Origin: Xestospongia bergquistia
Taxonomy: Eukaryota > Porifera > Demospongiae > Haplosclerida > Petrosiidae
DNA: 64,000 nt
Reading direction: 5' to 3'
Assembly (NCBI GenBank): GCA_963965975.1
Contig: OZ014416.1
Span: 6,882,001-6,946,000, forward strand
Part shown: in pieces, positions 11,333 through 22,714 of the stretch
How positions within the stretch are numbered: the first letter of the stretch is position 1
Layout: the number at the start of each line of letters is the position of its first letter
Translations under genes and position numbers: made by a program
Notes under the pieces: generated by a model
The model's input: only the letters and a program-made list of their open reading frames with translations
Database searches by the model: none
Told to the model about the DNA's origin: nothing

Positions 11333-11653
11333 GTAATAATAATAACACGTGCATACCTGGCATTATTGTGGCCTTGTTGATAGAGCTCGCCCCCACATGA
11401 GATACTAGTAACCCATTTATGGGCCAACCAGAGTTTGGTTTTATAATTTTCCCATCTGTCACAAGTAAACCTATAAGAATAGATCGTGTACAGAAATATA
11501 AATCAGTGTGTACTTACAGCGCTCTCTCCCTTCATCCGTTATATAATACAAATTTGTGGCGTTTGCCCCAAAATGACTTTTTAAGCTGTCTAAAGGGAGA
11601 GATCCCTCGGAATCGAGAGCTAGTTCTTTATCTTCAACGAGTACATAATCCAT
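9503..11653 (-). CDS. Nine-exon gene with TDP-43 N-terminal-like domain and acidic tail, no RRM
   Basis: I reconstruct exons 11653-11518, 11470-11357, 10980-10961, 10586-10410, 10297-10232, 10065-10039, 9851-9825, 9743-9702 and 9616-9503. All have GT/AG borders and compatible phases, and sum to 240 codons plus stop. A 9-nt exon (10684-10676) is also possible without breaking frame. Residues 1-85 align by eye with the TDP-43 N-terminal oligomerisation fold: YVLVEDKE, SLPLDSLKSHFG, then RERCLLVTDGKIIKPNSGW, matching the spacing of that domain's C...G-W core. The middle exon ends VVVIDRHHASQR. The tail is acidic (EEVDNSENE, EDEKETD, ETDDDDEL) and ends with basic residues. No RNA-recognition motif or glycine-rich region follows, so it is not TDP-43 itself. 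A strong acceptor (TTTTTACAG) lies 3 nt before the ATG, suggesting a 5' UTR intron. Splice structure is inferred, not observed. Confidence 0.6.
11271..11346. repeat. (ATA)n microsatellite
   Basis: About 25 near-perfect ATA/TAA units with one interruption, inside the second intron of the TDP-43-NTD-like gene. The isoleucine and leucine runs that can be translated from it are artefacts. Confidence 0.95.
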
Positions 11654-11839
11654 TTCTGTAAAAAGTCGCGGGGAAAAAACACGGGATAAAGTTAACTTCA
11701 AAAAATCACTGATACACAGACTTGGAAAGACTTTAGACCCATTGCAGCCCGACCCACTTCCTCTTAAATTACATAGCAACCGTTGCTAACCGCCATGTTG
11801 GAGGACACGTTGGAGGACAGCTGAAACGTAGAAAGTACG

Positions 11840-12516
11840 ATGGCAGGTTTTTTGCCTGGATATTCGGCTACCTTGACTAGTGAAGCATCAAAGACAAGAT
11901 ATAGTGACAAGCTGAAGTTAGTGATGGAATTGATCCTTATGAAATAAAGAAAACGAATGGCGAGATGATTTAGATCTGTGGCCAGCGATCACACATGTGC
12001 ACGTGTGCATTTATTTGATTATAACGCCAAGTCCGTATTCAGAGAATGATATGTGAAACTACAAGAGTCTTGACTCATATCAGAACTTTGTCAAAGGATG
12101 GGTGAGACAAGTTCTTGTTAAGGCAGTTGGAAACAAAAGAATTGTAATTGGCAAGGTTAGAGAACTTGTTGATGGTGTAAATTTTAACTTTCTTTGAACA
12201 GGTTAATCATTCACAGAAATTAAATGAAAATCCACTAACTCCTTGGTTTATTAGCATGATTGATGGCAAGATACTTGCTGCATACTGTGATTGTATAGCA
12301 GGTTTAGGTGAAACTTGTTCTCATGTATCATCTTTACTCCGGGTAATAGCTGTTGGAGTAGAGAAAAGAGATGCTTTAAGTGTCACTCAAAAAAGTGCAT
12401 ATTGGATTATGCCACCAGCCACTCGTTCCGTTTCTTATGCACCTATTAAAGAGATAGATTTCATTGGTAAGAAGAAAAAATGTACTTGTTCAAGTGATCA
12501 GTTGGCCTATCAATAA
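11840..12516 (+). pseudogene. SWIM zinc-finger gene fragment (YqaJ-associated family)
   Basis: Starts with MAGFLPGYSATLTSEASK and continues with a family-typical GIDPYEIKKT. The frame then slips by one base near 11957, after which WRDDLDLWPAITHVHV continues in another frame. An in-frame TGA follows at about 12051, then YKSLDSYQNFVKGWVRQ and a GT-AG intron of 46 bp (12156-12201). The second exon carries a SWIM-type finger (CDC...GETCSHV) and the conserved TQKSAYWIMPP and [12 protein letters not shown]. In related metazoan proteins a YqaJ exonuclease domain follows; here the sequence runs into the 3' end of the opposing transposase and the rest is missing. The two disablements and truncation make it a pseudogene. 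The neighbouring transposase suggests both were cargo of one transposon. Confidence 0.7.
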
Positions 12517-13619
12517 AAATTTCAAAACAATCAATTATACAAGCACAGTTGGGATAATTCCTTCTAAAATCCATTGGGAGTGTTTGTCTCAACACTTCCC
12601 TGTCTGGCCACACAATTAAAGAATTCAAGCGAGCATAAAGCATCTCATTGCATCATAAAATATCTGTGAAAACGTGGATGGGTGGATGTTAAAATGATAT
12701 CCAAGTTCTACTCCTGAACTACCTAGCCGTAATTGCATCAATGTAATCATTAACTGCTGGAATGGTGTGAGTGATGAACAGCCAACAAGGTATGGCCTGA
12801 CAAATTCAAACAATTTTGAAAGAATATCCCAGTTAGTTAACCCAGTAAAGAAACGAACCTTGTCATCATTATCTCTGAAGTCATCTTCATCATATGGTAC
12901 ATGGTTAACCTTCACTTGTGCCACCTCTACTTCTTTCTCTGTATATTTCAACAGCAATTCATGGTGCTCTTTTTTCAATTTCTCAAACTCTTTCTTAACG
13001 TTCTCATACTCTTTCTTAATCTTCTCATACTCCTCCTTAGAAACCATGTCACTTTCTGTCTGACAAGATACAGCTACATGTATTGTTTCAGGTTCCTCTT
13101 GCCCCGGCTCTGACTATGTTTAAAAAGGTTTATGTTTAATAGGTAATTAGTATGTAAGTAATGATTACCTGTGATACTACATTAACAAGAGAAAGTAGAG
13201 CTTCAGATGCATCAAGTCTCCTCTTCTTCTCTCCCCTCTGAGCAACCCTTTCATACCTGCTTACTGATGCTGTGGGTTCCTGCTCTGGTGCCCCACCAAG
13301 GTTGATTGAAGGTGCCCAATCAGGATTTGTATCATCATAGAGGAGAGATGGTTTCCCTGAAAAGTGGATTGTGGATTAATAATAAACTACATATTTTAGT
13401 GCTTACCTCCTATGAAGTGCCTAGAGCAAACACGGGTGTGATGTGTTGGTTTTAAGTCACCTCTGTGAATTCTTGCCAACCACAAAGCCCTTCGTTTTTT
13501 GTGAGCTCTTCCGTCATCTCCCCTTGGTGACTAATTTCAGCAGGTAATCTATAAAAGCTAACTCCCTTGTCTTGATCGGAACGCATGCCACAACCCATGA
13601 CAGCACAGAAATTGAGCAT
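12475..13619 (-). pseudogene. THAP-domain DDE transposase, decayed and 3'-truncated
   Basis: Exon 1 (13619-13407) encodes a THAP zinc finger: MLNFCAVMGC at the start, GVSFYRLPAEISHQGE, and after a frameshift ARIHRGDLKP and VCSRHFIG, completing the C2CH pattern. Exon 2 (13356-13169) gives GKPSLLYDDTNPDW and a basic stretch. Exon 3 (from 13113) has a Lys/Glu-rich coiled coil, then the helix-turn-helix LTPFQQLMITLMQLRLG typical of DDE endonucleases. A second frameshift near 12645 leads to [19 protein letters not shown] and [15 protein letters not shown], holding the first catalytic Asp. The remaining catalytic residues are absent. It pairs tail-to-tail with the SWIM fragment. Family assignment is solid; two frameshifts and the lost C-terminus show it is dead. 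Confidence 0.8.
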
Positions 13620-13710
13620 CTCTATCTCAGACTATCTATAATGATTGTCCTCCAATATGGCCCGTCTGGAAACTATTACGTCATTGCTGACATCATGTGC
13701 AATGGGTCTA

Positions 13711-16164
13711 TAGTGTAAAATGCGCAGGAAGTAGGCCAGCTTCCGTTAGACCTATGTACTTGTTTGATATTACAGTGTTCTAATCATGAGGTGTACATTT
13801 TTAGATGTGTAACTATTGCACTATGTACACTACTATTCAATGAAATGTGATGAAAACAAAACAAATAGTGTAAGAAAACACTTGATATTATAGTGTTCTA
13901 ATTATTTACTTATGTCGTCTCATCAGTAACGCTTTATCACAAAATATATTATGTTTTGAAAGTACAATTGCACATGTATGTGCATAATATGTTAGCCCAG
14001 TGATGGTATAGATAATGTAGTTGGAAAGGGTGATGAGAACCTAGTAGAATATAACAACTAATCACTCTGATGTACATAAAACATGAACATGTTTGTAAAA
14101 AGTGTGCAATTAAATATTCGACAAAGTAAATGTTACTGTTTGTTGAATAAAATACCTGAATGGAAAGCGAGTCCTTATTAACAAGTGTTAGGTACTGTGC
14201 ATATGATGTTTGTTATGAGTAAAAGATGCATGCTTTGTTTTCCTTCCATATTTCATTTATATTATACTATCATATTATATTATTGTGTCTCTCTCCCTCC
14301 AAATCTCTGAAATTCTCTTGGTGACATTACGTTTTGGCATTGACACTACCTGAATGCCATTGTATTGTGATCATCACTTCATTTAAATTTAACTTATCAC
14401 AGCATTGAAAATGGGTATCAAGTGATCCTGATTGTATACCTGTTCATCAAACTATAACCACAAATGAATACAAAGAAAGGAATTATATTTATAGGTATGA
14501 ATAGGTACTTACATATTGATTGTACATGCATGTATAGATAATTTAATAGAAGCTCAGACTAGACAACACCATATTACACATACTTCATGATATGACTGCA
14601 TTTGTATCCAATCTGAATTACATTACCTGCATCTACCAGTAGCAATGATGCCTTCCTTTAGTCCTCCCAACTATTACCTCACATACAAGTTATCCTCTGA
14701 AACTACGCATGTAGTACCATATACATAGAATGACTTAAAAGTATGGCTTCCACATGATTAGTGTGTTGGCAATATTCTCTGGCACAGTAATTGTAACCTA
14801 TTATTCTTTTATAGTAAATAAACTACAACTATGGAGGACTATGCTCTGGTATGACATCATCTCAATACAAGAATGGTAGGATGTACTACCAGGATTTGGT
14901 TTGAGAAACTTGCAATTTAGAACTTGATCAGACCAGCTATGGCACTGAGCAGATTTCAGGTCTGTCTTTAGCAACATTCAACAAATGTATTATTAACTTT
15001 GTGGTTCTGTGTTAATAGCTAGAAAGAGGTTATTAACACTTGAAATTACCATGTCTATATCTGACTACAAGTAAAGTATGGCTATGCAGATTGTTCCATA
15101 GACTAGTTTGAAAGATTTCAAGGTAAATGCCAAGTGTTAAGTGTTATCATTGACAAAACTTGCCAACTTTAGAACAATATTGAGAGAGAGAGAGAGAGAC
15201 GTTTACTTGACATCTTTTTTAAATGACAAGTAAATATCATTGAGGAGTCAATTGGCAGTATAGGACACAATATCTTGTACCTATCATGTAGAGAATAGTG
15301 ACATATCCTGCACATATTATAGATAATCTAACAGTATCTATTCTTGGTACAAAATGTAGTAACCATGACTGTACATAGTAGCAATTGAATAACAAAATTT
15401 TTATAACAATCAAAACTTTTTCCTAAAAACATTTCAAACTAATGAAGGGAAAATGTCGTTTGATGTCTTCTTTCATTTGTCTTTTAGACAGCTGATTTAT
15501 AGTATAAAAACATTGTATAATAATACAACAGTATAAAACAGTATATTGTAAAATCAATGTATTTTTGTTGGTAATGCGTAAACCATCATGTTAAATTTTA
15601 CAACACTTTTACATCAAACAAAACACGTAATACTACAGTTGTAATAAAACCATCAAATATACATAATGTAAAAAATACATGTTACAAAATAAGTGGAATA
15701 TTTACTATTGTAAATGTAGTATAAACCATTCCATATACATCATAAAAACAATGATTGTAAAGTGAAAATTTTCCCTGTGCATGTGCTCGATCTTTAATCC
15801 TTGTCTTTTATTTTCAAGCCATTGGTTGACCAAATTTAGACTATTTTAGCTACAAGGCCAACTAAAGCAAGCCAGTCATATATCATATACTACAAACCCA
15901 ACCCAAGTGTAATGACACAGCAGAATTTGAAATATTTCTAAGACAAATATTTAAGATTTGTGCTCTATTATTGGATGTGACTATGACATATAGCTTACTT
16001 AAAATCTTTCAAGTTAAAGATAACTGCAACTTACTACATTATCTTCTTTCATATATTTATCATGCACAATATATATTAGTAACAAATGGTATAGATAGTA
16101 TGCAATTATAGAATATTCTGTTCTATCACTCTGTTGAAAAACCTATGATTATACTAATATCAAG
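13711..16164. other. Long gene-free stretch
   Basis: AT-rich sequence with a short (GA)n tract near 15181-15200. From about 15780 to the right it is the upstream arm of crystallin copy 1 and matches, inverted, about 28950-29330 upstream of crystallin copy 4. No ORF or RNA gene is recognised. Confidence 0.5.
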
Positions 16165-16385
16165 ACTTCTAAAATGCACCTGTGTCATATGTCTAAAATG
16201 CACCTGTGTTTTATGTGTAAAATATGTACCTGTGTTATATTATCTAAAATGCACATGTGTTATATGTTTAAAGGCACCTGTGTTATGTGTTTAAAATGTA
16301 CCACTGTTATATGTTTAAATTAAAATGTAGTTGTGTTATATGTCTAAAATACACCTGTGTTATACTGCATAATATCTTGGTTTTA
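16165..16385 (+). repeat. Crystallin-upstream minisatellite, array A
   Basis: About nine degenerate units of roughly 24 bp built around AATGCACCTGTGTTATATG, ending about 185 bp before the start codon of crystallin copy 1. Equivalent arrays sit in the same position and orientation relative to all four crystallin genes. Confidence 0.85.
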
Positions 16386-16467
16386 CATAGTGATTAAACA
16401 TAACAACTTGACTATACGTCATATAGATAATTCCTAATCATATTCATGAGTTGTGCTCGCAGAAGAC

Positions 16468-16475
16468 TATAAAAG
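16468..16475 (+). promoter_or_regulatory. TATA box of crystallin copy 1
   Basis: TATAAAAG about 95 bp before the ATG, in a block that is nearly identical upstream of copies 2 and 4. Confidence 0.6.
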
Positions 16476-16569
16476 TCATCTAAATTTAACTTGCGTACGA
16501 ACAAAGAATTTAAAAATTCAACTCTATTTACATCAGAAGGATTAAAACCTTGAGTTAAGACTACAAAAC

Positions 16570-17115
16570 ATGTCTACTCCCAGCGGTCCACTTAAACTTA
16601 CAGGTCCTTTAGGTGAGCAAAAGTTTTACAACACCCAGTCTAACATAGCTGGTGATTACAGAACAGCTGAAGTTCTTTCCAGCAACCCTAGGTCTCTTTG
16701 GGTTGTCTATACAGTCACCGAATGGGATCATAATCATCCAGGAGATCGTAATGTGGAAAAAATCGTTCGTGCTGGTCAAACTGTTACCATGCCATCTTCC
16801 ATTAGATCTATACAAGGTTTTGATGAGATGAACCCAGGCGTTATAATGTTTGAACACAGTCAACACCGTGGATATGCATCATTATTTCGCAATACCAATC
16901 CTGATATCACCGACTCCTTCGGTCAAGGCAAAGTTTCTGGAGTTTCTTCCATGATAATTACTGGTGGCAAATGGAGTTTCTATACAGGATTTAATTCCGG
17001 AGGTACTAAAGTTAACATTGGTGGTCAATCAGAACTTGGACCTGGTGTGTATGACCTTGGATATTGTATTACCAATGACCAGATCAAGTCTATTCAATAT
17101 GTCCAGGCATCCTAA
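16570..17115 (+). CDS. Beta/gamma-crystallin-like protein, copy 1
   Basis: Single-exon 181-residue protein without signal peptide or membrane segment, so probably cytosolic. The C-terminal half (about 89-178) is a clear beta/gamma-crystallin domain: a first Greek-key strand pattern MFEHSQHRGYASLF, then SSMIITGGKWSFYTGFNSGG, and a second key ending LGPGVYDLGYCITNDQIKS. The N-terminal half (SLWVVYTVTEWDHNHPGD, AGQTVTMPSSIRSIQGF) looks like a diverged second copy of the fold or a sponge-specific partner. The classic N/D-N/D-x-x-S/T-S calcium motif is only partly kept (NDQIKS). Family members can be calcium-binding structural or stress proteins; the role here is unknown. The start is fixed by conservation of sequence around the ATG in all four copies. 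Protein identity to copies 2 and 4 is above about 97 percent. Confidence 0.88.
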   Translation: MSTPSGPLKLTGPLGEQKFYNTQSNIAGDYRTAEVLSSNPRSLWVVYTVTEWDHNHPGDRNVEKIVRAGQTVTMPSSIRSIQGFDEMNPGVIMFEHSQHRGYASLFRNTNPDITDSFGQGKVSGVSSMIITGGKWSFYTGFNSGGTKVNIGGQSELGPGVYDLGYCITNDQIKSIQYVQAS

Positions 17116-17344
17116 ACATGATAGATCCTGAAATGATCAATGAACAAAATGAACATATTATTTTTGGTAGTGCATGACTAGGCTTTTTTGTAATGTTTTA
17201 GTTTTAGGCTTTTTGTTTGAACTTGTTTAAGTAGAATTAATTTCTTTTATAAAAGTTGTTTCATTGAAATAATATTTTACTATTAATAACGATGAGTACG
17301 TTCATGACAAACAGATGAAATGTTAATAATTGCTATACATAAAG

Positions 17345-18220
17345 TTCAGAGCCTAATGTAATGGATCTATAGTTTATAAAAATAAGTAATGCAAAGCAAT
17401 GATTCTAACAATCTATTCATAATTACAATGACTAGATCTCCATTATAAAATTAAAACCAGTTGTACACAAAACCTATATATCTATAATAAAGTCAGTCTA
17501 AAGCTAGATGAATACATGAATTATGCCCAAACTTTATACCTAATTTTTGTAAAACGAAATGGGACAAATGAGCCTTGTCATTTTCTTTCATATTCAAAGG
17601 AAAGGGATTCAATTAAATATTTGTGAGCATAAAAGATCATGAGAGAATTTAATCTTACCTGAGTCATCGTGGAGTGCAATTACAACTATTCATTTTCCTT
17701 TATTAAAACTTTGTCATAAGTCTATATACAGCTATAGTAAATACACCTTTATAAAATTCACTTGATAAACTTAACAACCCATACCCCATACACATATTGT
17801 ACCTGTTTACAAGTCCTTTAACATCATATATTGCCAAATATAGGGACTAATGAGTCTCATACTCATATATAATATAAACCTGTATTGAACTATCTAAAAT
17901 TAAATAACTGGTATTGACTACTTCCTGTAATATTATTGACATTGGGTTATGTCCATGCCAATTATAATATATATACACTCACTTCATGTATCAAATCTTG
18001 TTATAATAATCTGTGTAATGTTTGGTGTCAGGAGTGGAACATAGCTTAATAAGACATTCCTTTGCACGAGATAACTACTCAAGACTTTGAGAGGTCATGG
18101 ACACCAGTTGCTCTAGTTTCTTTAGCTGGACTCTGCTATTTAACATAGTGCTACTTAAAATAAATTATAAAATTTTATGTTAATTACAGTGTATAGTCTA
18201 ATTGTAATTTCAATGGTTAC
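17345..18220 (-). repeat. Dispersed non-coding repeat, copy 2
   Basis: Inverted match to 2485-3435 over most of its length, starting about 230 bp after the stop codon of crystallin copy 1. It carries the same landmarks (complement of GCACTCCACGATGACTCAGG and TGGTGTCAGGAGTGG). The equivalent flank of crystallin copy 4 (27300-27890) holds a shorter version. Confidence 0.75.
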
Positions 18221-18229
18221 ATTCTAATA

Positions 18230-18331
18230 ACATGCTCATATAATTTAAATTTAATTATATAGACCATATAATAAGTGTTGAGATTAAGCATAACAATTCA
18301 AACAAAAAGTGCATAACCACAAATAAAACTG

Positions 18332-18415
<84 letters not shown>

Positions 18416-19420
18416 TATATAATTATACATATATATATATATATAATATATATCATAGTGCAATTTAATGCTTCTGAGCATTATATTGAGGTAATTGTAA
18501 ATTGAGTTTTTTCTACAAAATGAGTACAAATCAAGTACATAAAAATTGTTAGAAGCTGATGAAGTATAGTGATGATGGTACATATTAAGTACAGATTAAT
18601 TTTGATAAAAAATCTCTATATATGGTAGACACAACTTAAGTTCCTGTATATACATTTTATGATAAAATACTGGTACTAATTTTTTATAATTAGTCAGAGT
18701 ACTATGGACTATACTTTTATACAAGCAGGCCTGCACTGTAAAAATTGATTGGTTGATTTAACCATTATTCGGTTATACAGGTTGCAATTACAAACATATT
18801 TTTGGTGAAAAGTAAGCATAATATGGTTTTCATTAATAATGTCCTACTGTTTAAGTAGCTACATAGCCACTAATTTCATAACACATTAGTAATCAAAGTA
18901 GTTTTAAGTTTACTTTTTGTATATGCAACCCATATAACCATACATTGGTAAATCAACTGTTCAATTTTTACAGTGTGTGTTATCAGGCACAGAACAGTTA
19001 TATAAATGATGTAAAGAGAGCTTATAGAAAAGTCATGCTTTTATTAAGATATGGAAAGTCCTTAAATGTATATACACACATATCTTAGCAATGTTAAGAC
19101 TCAAATATGAAGATTCCTTCATTCATCTAGTTCAGCATGTTTATATAACAAACATCACTTTCATGTTCTATTCTTGACTGAAATTTGACTCAATTTCATA
19201 TATTGGCTCTGACACCTCTAGCTACATAGTCATTTTGCAATAAGCACATTAATTATGTTTCACATGCTTTAATATAAGAAATTTAACTCATTAAAAAAAA
19301 TGCAAATATCATTTTGAACAAAACTAATGACAATTACTATCGTGTAATTATTACTACTAACTATGTAAACTACTTTTAAGATAAAAATCTTTCAAGTTAT
19401 AGAGAACTACAACTTACTAT
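18230..19420 (-). repeat. Arm of an inverted repeat flanking crystallin copy 2
   Basis: Matches 21470-22230 in inverted orientation: the sequence around CATAACCACAAA, the GAAGTGTAGTGATGATGG-type stretch, and the block around ATATTTGAGTCTTAACA recur on the other strand in reverse order. It also holds the far-upstream block (AGTAGTTTACATAGTTAGTA complement) shared with copy 3. No genes are seen. Confidence 0.65.
18334..18446. repeat. (TA)n microsatellite
   Basis: A long, slightly interrupted TA dinucleotide tract. The Tyr/Ile ORF across it is an artefact. Confidence 0.95.
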
Positions 19421-19555
19421 ATTATTTTCTTTCAAATGTTTATCGCACACAATATATATTAATAATAAATGGTATAAAGAGATAGTATGCAATTATAGAA
19501 TATTCTGTTCTATATTACTCCATTGAAAAAACTATAATTATACTTATATCAACAG

Positions 19556-19930
19556 GTCTAAAATGCACCTGTGTCATATGTATAAAGTGCACCTGTGTTA
19601 TATGTTTAAAGGCACCTGTGTTATGTGTTTAAATGTACCACTGTTATATGTTTAAATAAAAATGCAACTGTGTTATATGTCTAAAATGCACCTGTGTTAT
19701 ATGATTAAATTAAAATGCAATTGTGTTATATGTCTAAATGCACCTGTGTTATATGTTTGAATTAAAATGAAACTTGTCTAAAATATGTACCTGTGTTATA
19801 TGTCTAAAATGCAACTGTGTTATATGTCTAAAATATGTACCTGTGTTATAGGTCTTAAATTAACCTGTGTTATATGTTTAAATTAAAATGCAATTATGTT
19901 ATATGTCAAAAATACACCAGTGTTATACTG
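19556..19930 (+). repeat. Crystallin-upstream minisatellite, array B
   Basis: About fifteen units of the same family as array A. Together with about 135 bp of sequence to its left it forms one member of a direct duplication; the second member is the following array. Confidence 0.85.
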
Positions 19931-20062
19931 GTTAATATCTTGGGTTTTACATATGTATGTATGTATATATTATAACATAGTCAGATCAAATTTATATATG
20001 TGTATAGTTAACTCTAATTACAAGTCCATGTATGGATTTATTCCTGGAATATGACTACATCC

Positions 20063-20400
20063 ATCAATGAATTATTTTCATTCAAATGTTTATCGCACAC
20101 AATATATATTAATAATAAATGGTATAAAGAGATAGTATGCAATTATAGAATATTCTGTTCTATATTACTCCATTGAAAAAACAATAATTATACTTATATC
20201 AACAGGTCTAAGATGCACATGTGTCATATGTCTAAAATGCACCTGTGTTATATGTTTAAAGGCACCTGTGTTATGTGTTTAAAATGTACCACTGTTATAT
20301 GTTTAAATAAAAACTGTCTAAAATGCACCTGTGTTATATGTTTATTAAATTAATGCAATTGTGTTATATGTCTAAAATACACCAGTGTTATACTGCATAA
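20063..20400 (+). repeat. Duplicated block with minisatellite array C
   Basis: The first 120 bp nearly repeat 19421-19535, and the rest is a shorter array (about eight units) of the 24-bp minisatellite. Crystallin copy 2 therefore has two upstream arrays where the others have one. Confidence 0.8.
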
Positions 20401-20496
20401 TATCTTGGGTTTTACATAGTGATTAAGCATAACAACTTGACTATACGTCATATAGATAATTCCTAATCATATTCATAAGTTGTGCTCGCAGAAGAC

Positions 20497-20504
20497 TATA
20501 AAAG
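20497..20504 (+). promoter_or_regulatory. TATA box of crystallin copy 2
   Basis: TATAAAAG at the same distance (about 95 bp) from the ATG as in copy 1. Confidence 0.6.
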
Positions 20505-20598
20505 TTATCTAAATTTAACTTGCGTACGAACAAAGAATTTAAAAATTCAACTCTATTTACATTAGAAGGATTGAAACCTTGAGTTAAGACTACAAAAC

Positions 20599-21144
20599 AT
20601 GTCTACTCCAAGTGGCCCACTTAAACTTACAGGTCCTTTAGGTGAGCAAAAGTTTTACAACACCCAGTCTAGCATAGCTGGTGATTACAGAACAGCTGAA
20701 GTTCTTTCCAGCAACCCTAGGTCTCTTTGGGTTGTCTATACAGTCACCGAATGGGACCATAATCATCCAGGAGATCGTGATGTGGAAAAAATCGTTCGCG
20801 CTGGTCAAACTGTTACCATGTCATCTTCCATTAGATCTATACAAGGTTTTGATGAGATGAACCCAGGCGTTATATTGTTTGAACACAGTCAACACCGTGG
20901 ATATGCATCATTATTTCGCAATACCAATCCTGATATCACCGACTCCTTCGGTCAAGGCAAAGTTTCTGGAGTTTCTTCCATGATAATTACTGGTGGCAAA
21001 TGGAGTTTCTATACAGGATTTAATTCCGGAGGTACTAAAGTTAACATTGGTGGTCAATCAGAACTTGGACCTGGTGTGTATGACCTTGGATATTGTATTA
21101 CCAATGACCAGATCAAGTCTATTCAATATGTCCAGGCATCCTAA
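20599..21144 (+). CDS. Beta/gamma-crystallin-like protein, copy 2
   Basis: 181 residues, single exon, same architecture as copy 1. I see four substitutions relative to copy 1: N25S, N61D, P76S and M93L (approximate positions). Promoter, 5' UTR and the first 150 bp of 3' flank are nearly identical to copy 1, consistent with a recent duplication or gene conversion that includes regulatory sequence. It lies between two arms of an inverted repeat. Confidence 0.88.
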   Translation: MSTPSGPLKLTGPLGEQKFYNTQSSIAGDYRTAEVLSSNPRSLWVVYTVTEWDHNHPGDRDVEKIVRAGQTVTMSSSIRSIQGFDEMNPGVILFEHSQHRGYASLFRNTNPDITDSFGQGKVSGVSSMIITGGKWSFYTGFNSGGTKVNIGGQSELGPGVYDLGYCITNDQIKSIQYVQAS

Positions 21145-21469
21145 ACATGATAGACCCTGAACTGATCAATGGACAAAATGAACATGTTATTTTTTTGATA
21201 GTGACTATAGGCTTTTTTGTAATGTTTTAGTTTTAGGCTTTTTGTTTGAACTTGTTTAACTAGAATTAACTTCTTTTATAAAAGTTGTTTCATTAAAATA
21301 ATATTTTGGAAAGAAGTTTAATAAGCTACTATTAATAATATGGGGTTCACCCTTGTCTTTCATTTCCTGTAGAAACTTCTAACCATCCTCTAATCTATAT
21401 TTATAATGGTAGCAACAGTATAACATCTTTGTCTTAAAAGTGTTTTACATAGTTAGTAGTAATACCTAC

Positions 21470-22500
21470 ATTATAGTAGTTGTTATTAGTTTTGTTCAAT
21501 ATCAATATTCGAATTTTGGTCAATAAGTTAAATCTCTTCTATTAACATATGTGAAACATAATTACTATGCTTATTGCAACATGACTATTTAACATGCTGA
21601 ACTAGGTAAGTGAAACAATCTTCATATTTGAGTCTTAACACTAGTAGGATATGTATGTATATATTATATATTTAAGGAATTTCCACCTAAGCATGAGGTA
21701 CTCCAATAACATCTTCTATAATTTGTCTTTACGTCATTTGTATAACTGATCTGTGCATGATAAGACAGGTCTACTTCTATAGTCCACAGTAGTTTGACTA
21801 ATTATAAATAAATTAATACTAGTGTTTCATTATAAAATGTATATAGTTATTGATACTATATATAGAGATTTCTTATCAAATCTGTACTTGATATGTACCA
21901 TCATCACTACACTTCATCAGCTTCTTACAGTTTTCATGTACTTGATATGTACTACTCAATATAATAGAGAACAACTCATTTTACAATTAACTCAATATGT
22001 ACTAAAATTGCACTATGATATATATATGTATATATATGTATGTACATATATATATATAATAAACAATTTTATTTTGTGGTTATGCACCTTTTGCTTGAAT
22101 TGTTATGCTTAATCTCAACCTTTATCATATGGTCTGTAAAATTAAATTTAAATTATATGAGCATGTTGTTGGAATCAAAACCATTGGAATTACAATTAGA
22201 CTATACACTGTAATTAACATAAAATTTCATAATTTATTTTAAGTAGCACTATGTTAAATATTAGAATCCAGCTAGAGATCTAGTCATTGGAATTATGAAT
22301 AGATTGTTAGAATCATTTTTTTGCATTACTTATTTTTATAATCTTAAGATCCATTATTCCTAGACTTATTACATTAAGTTCTGAACTTTATGTATAGCAA
22401 TTATTAACATTTCATCTTTTCATCATGAATGCACTCATCATTATTAATACTAGTTTAATAAACTTTTTTCCAAAATATTATTTGAATGAAACAGCTTTTT
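21470..22500 (+). repeat. Second inverted-repeat arm plus fragment of the dispersed repeat
   Basis: About 21470-22230 is the inverted counterpart of 18230-19280. From about 22140 it continues into pieces of the dispersed repeat and the complement of crystallin 3' flank (CAAAATATTATTT block, then ACAAGTTCAAACAAAAAG), up to the Harbinger insertion. A short ORF at 21822-22112 is not conserved in the other arm. Confidence 0.6.
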
Positions 22501-22548
22501 AAAAACAAATTCTACTTAAACAAGTTCAAACAAAAAGTCTAAAACTAA

Positions 22549-22620
22549 AGGCTGGTTCACATAACAACGCAACGCTTTGCGTCGCGTCGCGTCACGTTCA
22601 TGGCGTCTCGTTGCGTTGCG
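22549..22620 (+). repeat. Left terminal inverted repeat of the Harbinger element
   Basis: AGGCTGGTTCACATAAC followed by AACGCAACGCTTTGCGTC and a repeated GCGTC. Matches the right end over about 45 bp with few differences. Confidence 0.9.
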
Positions 22621-22714
22621 TCAATCCTGCTCATATAAACAGGTAAAACGCATATAAACTAAACTCCGCCCTCATCATGGAGACTGAAGTGTTGTTGCTT
22701 CCTTTGCTTTACAG

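Larger units (their letters stand above)
11736..13708. mobile_element. Decayed DNA transposon, ISL2EU-like (SWIM gene plus THAP-DDE transposase)
   Basis: Bounded by inverted ends: TAGACCCATTGCA at 11734-11746 and its complement at 13698-13710. A further inverted pair, GCCATGTTGGAGGACA (11792-11807) and its one-mismatch complement (13646-13661), lies inside. The outer TA on both sides could be a 2-bp target duplication. Between the ends are two convergent broken genes: a SWIM-finger protein on plus and a THAP/DDE transposase on minus. That coding combination and the short inverted ends suggest the ISL2EU branch of the Harbinger-like elements; the branch is inference, the transposon nature is well supported. 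It landed just upstream of the TDP-43-NTD-like gene, so its left end may be that gene's promoter. Confidence 0.7.

Noticed and set aside
18284-18583. Minus-strand Tyr/Ile-rich 99-residue ORF
   Set aside because: Generated by the (TA)n tract.
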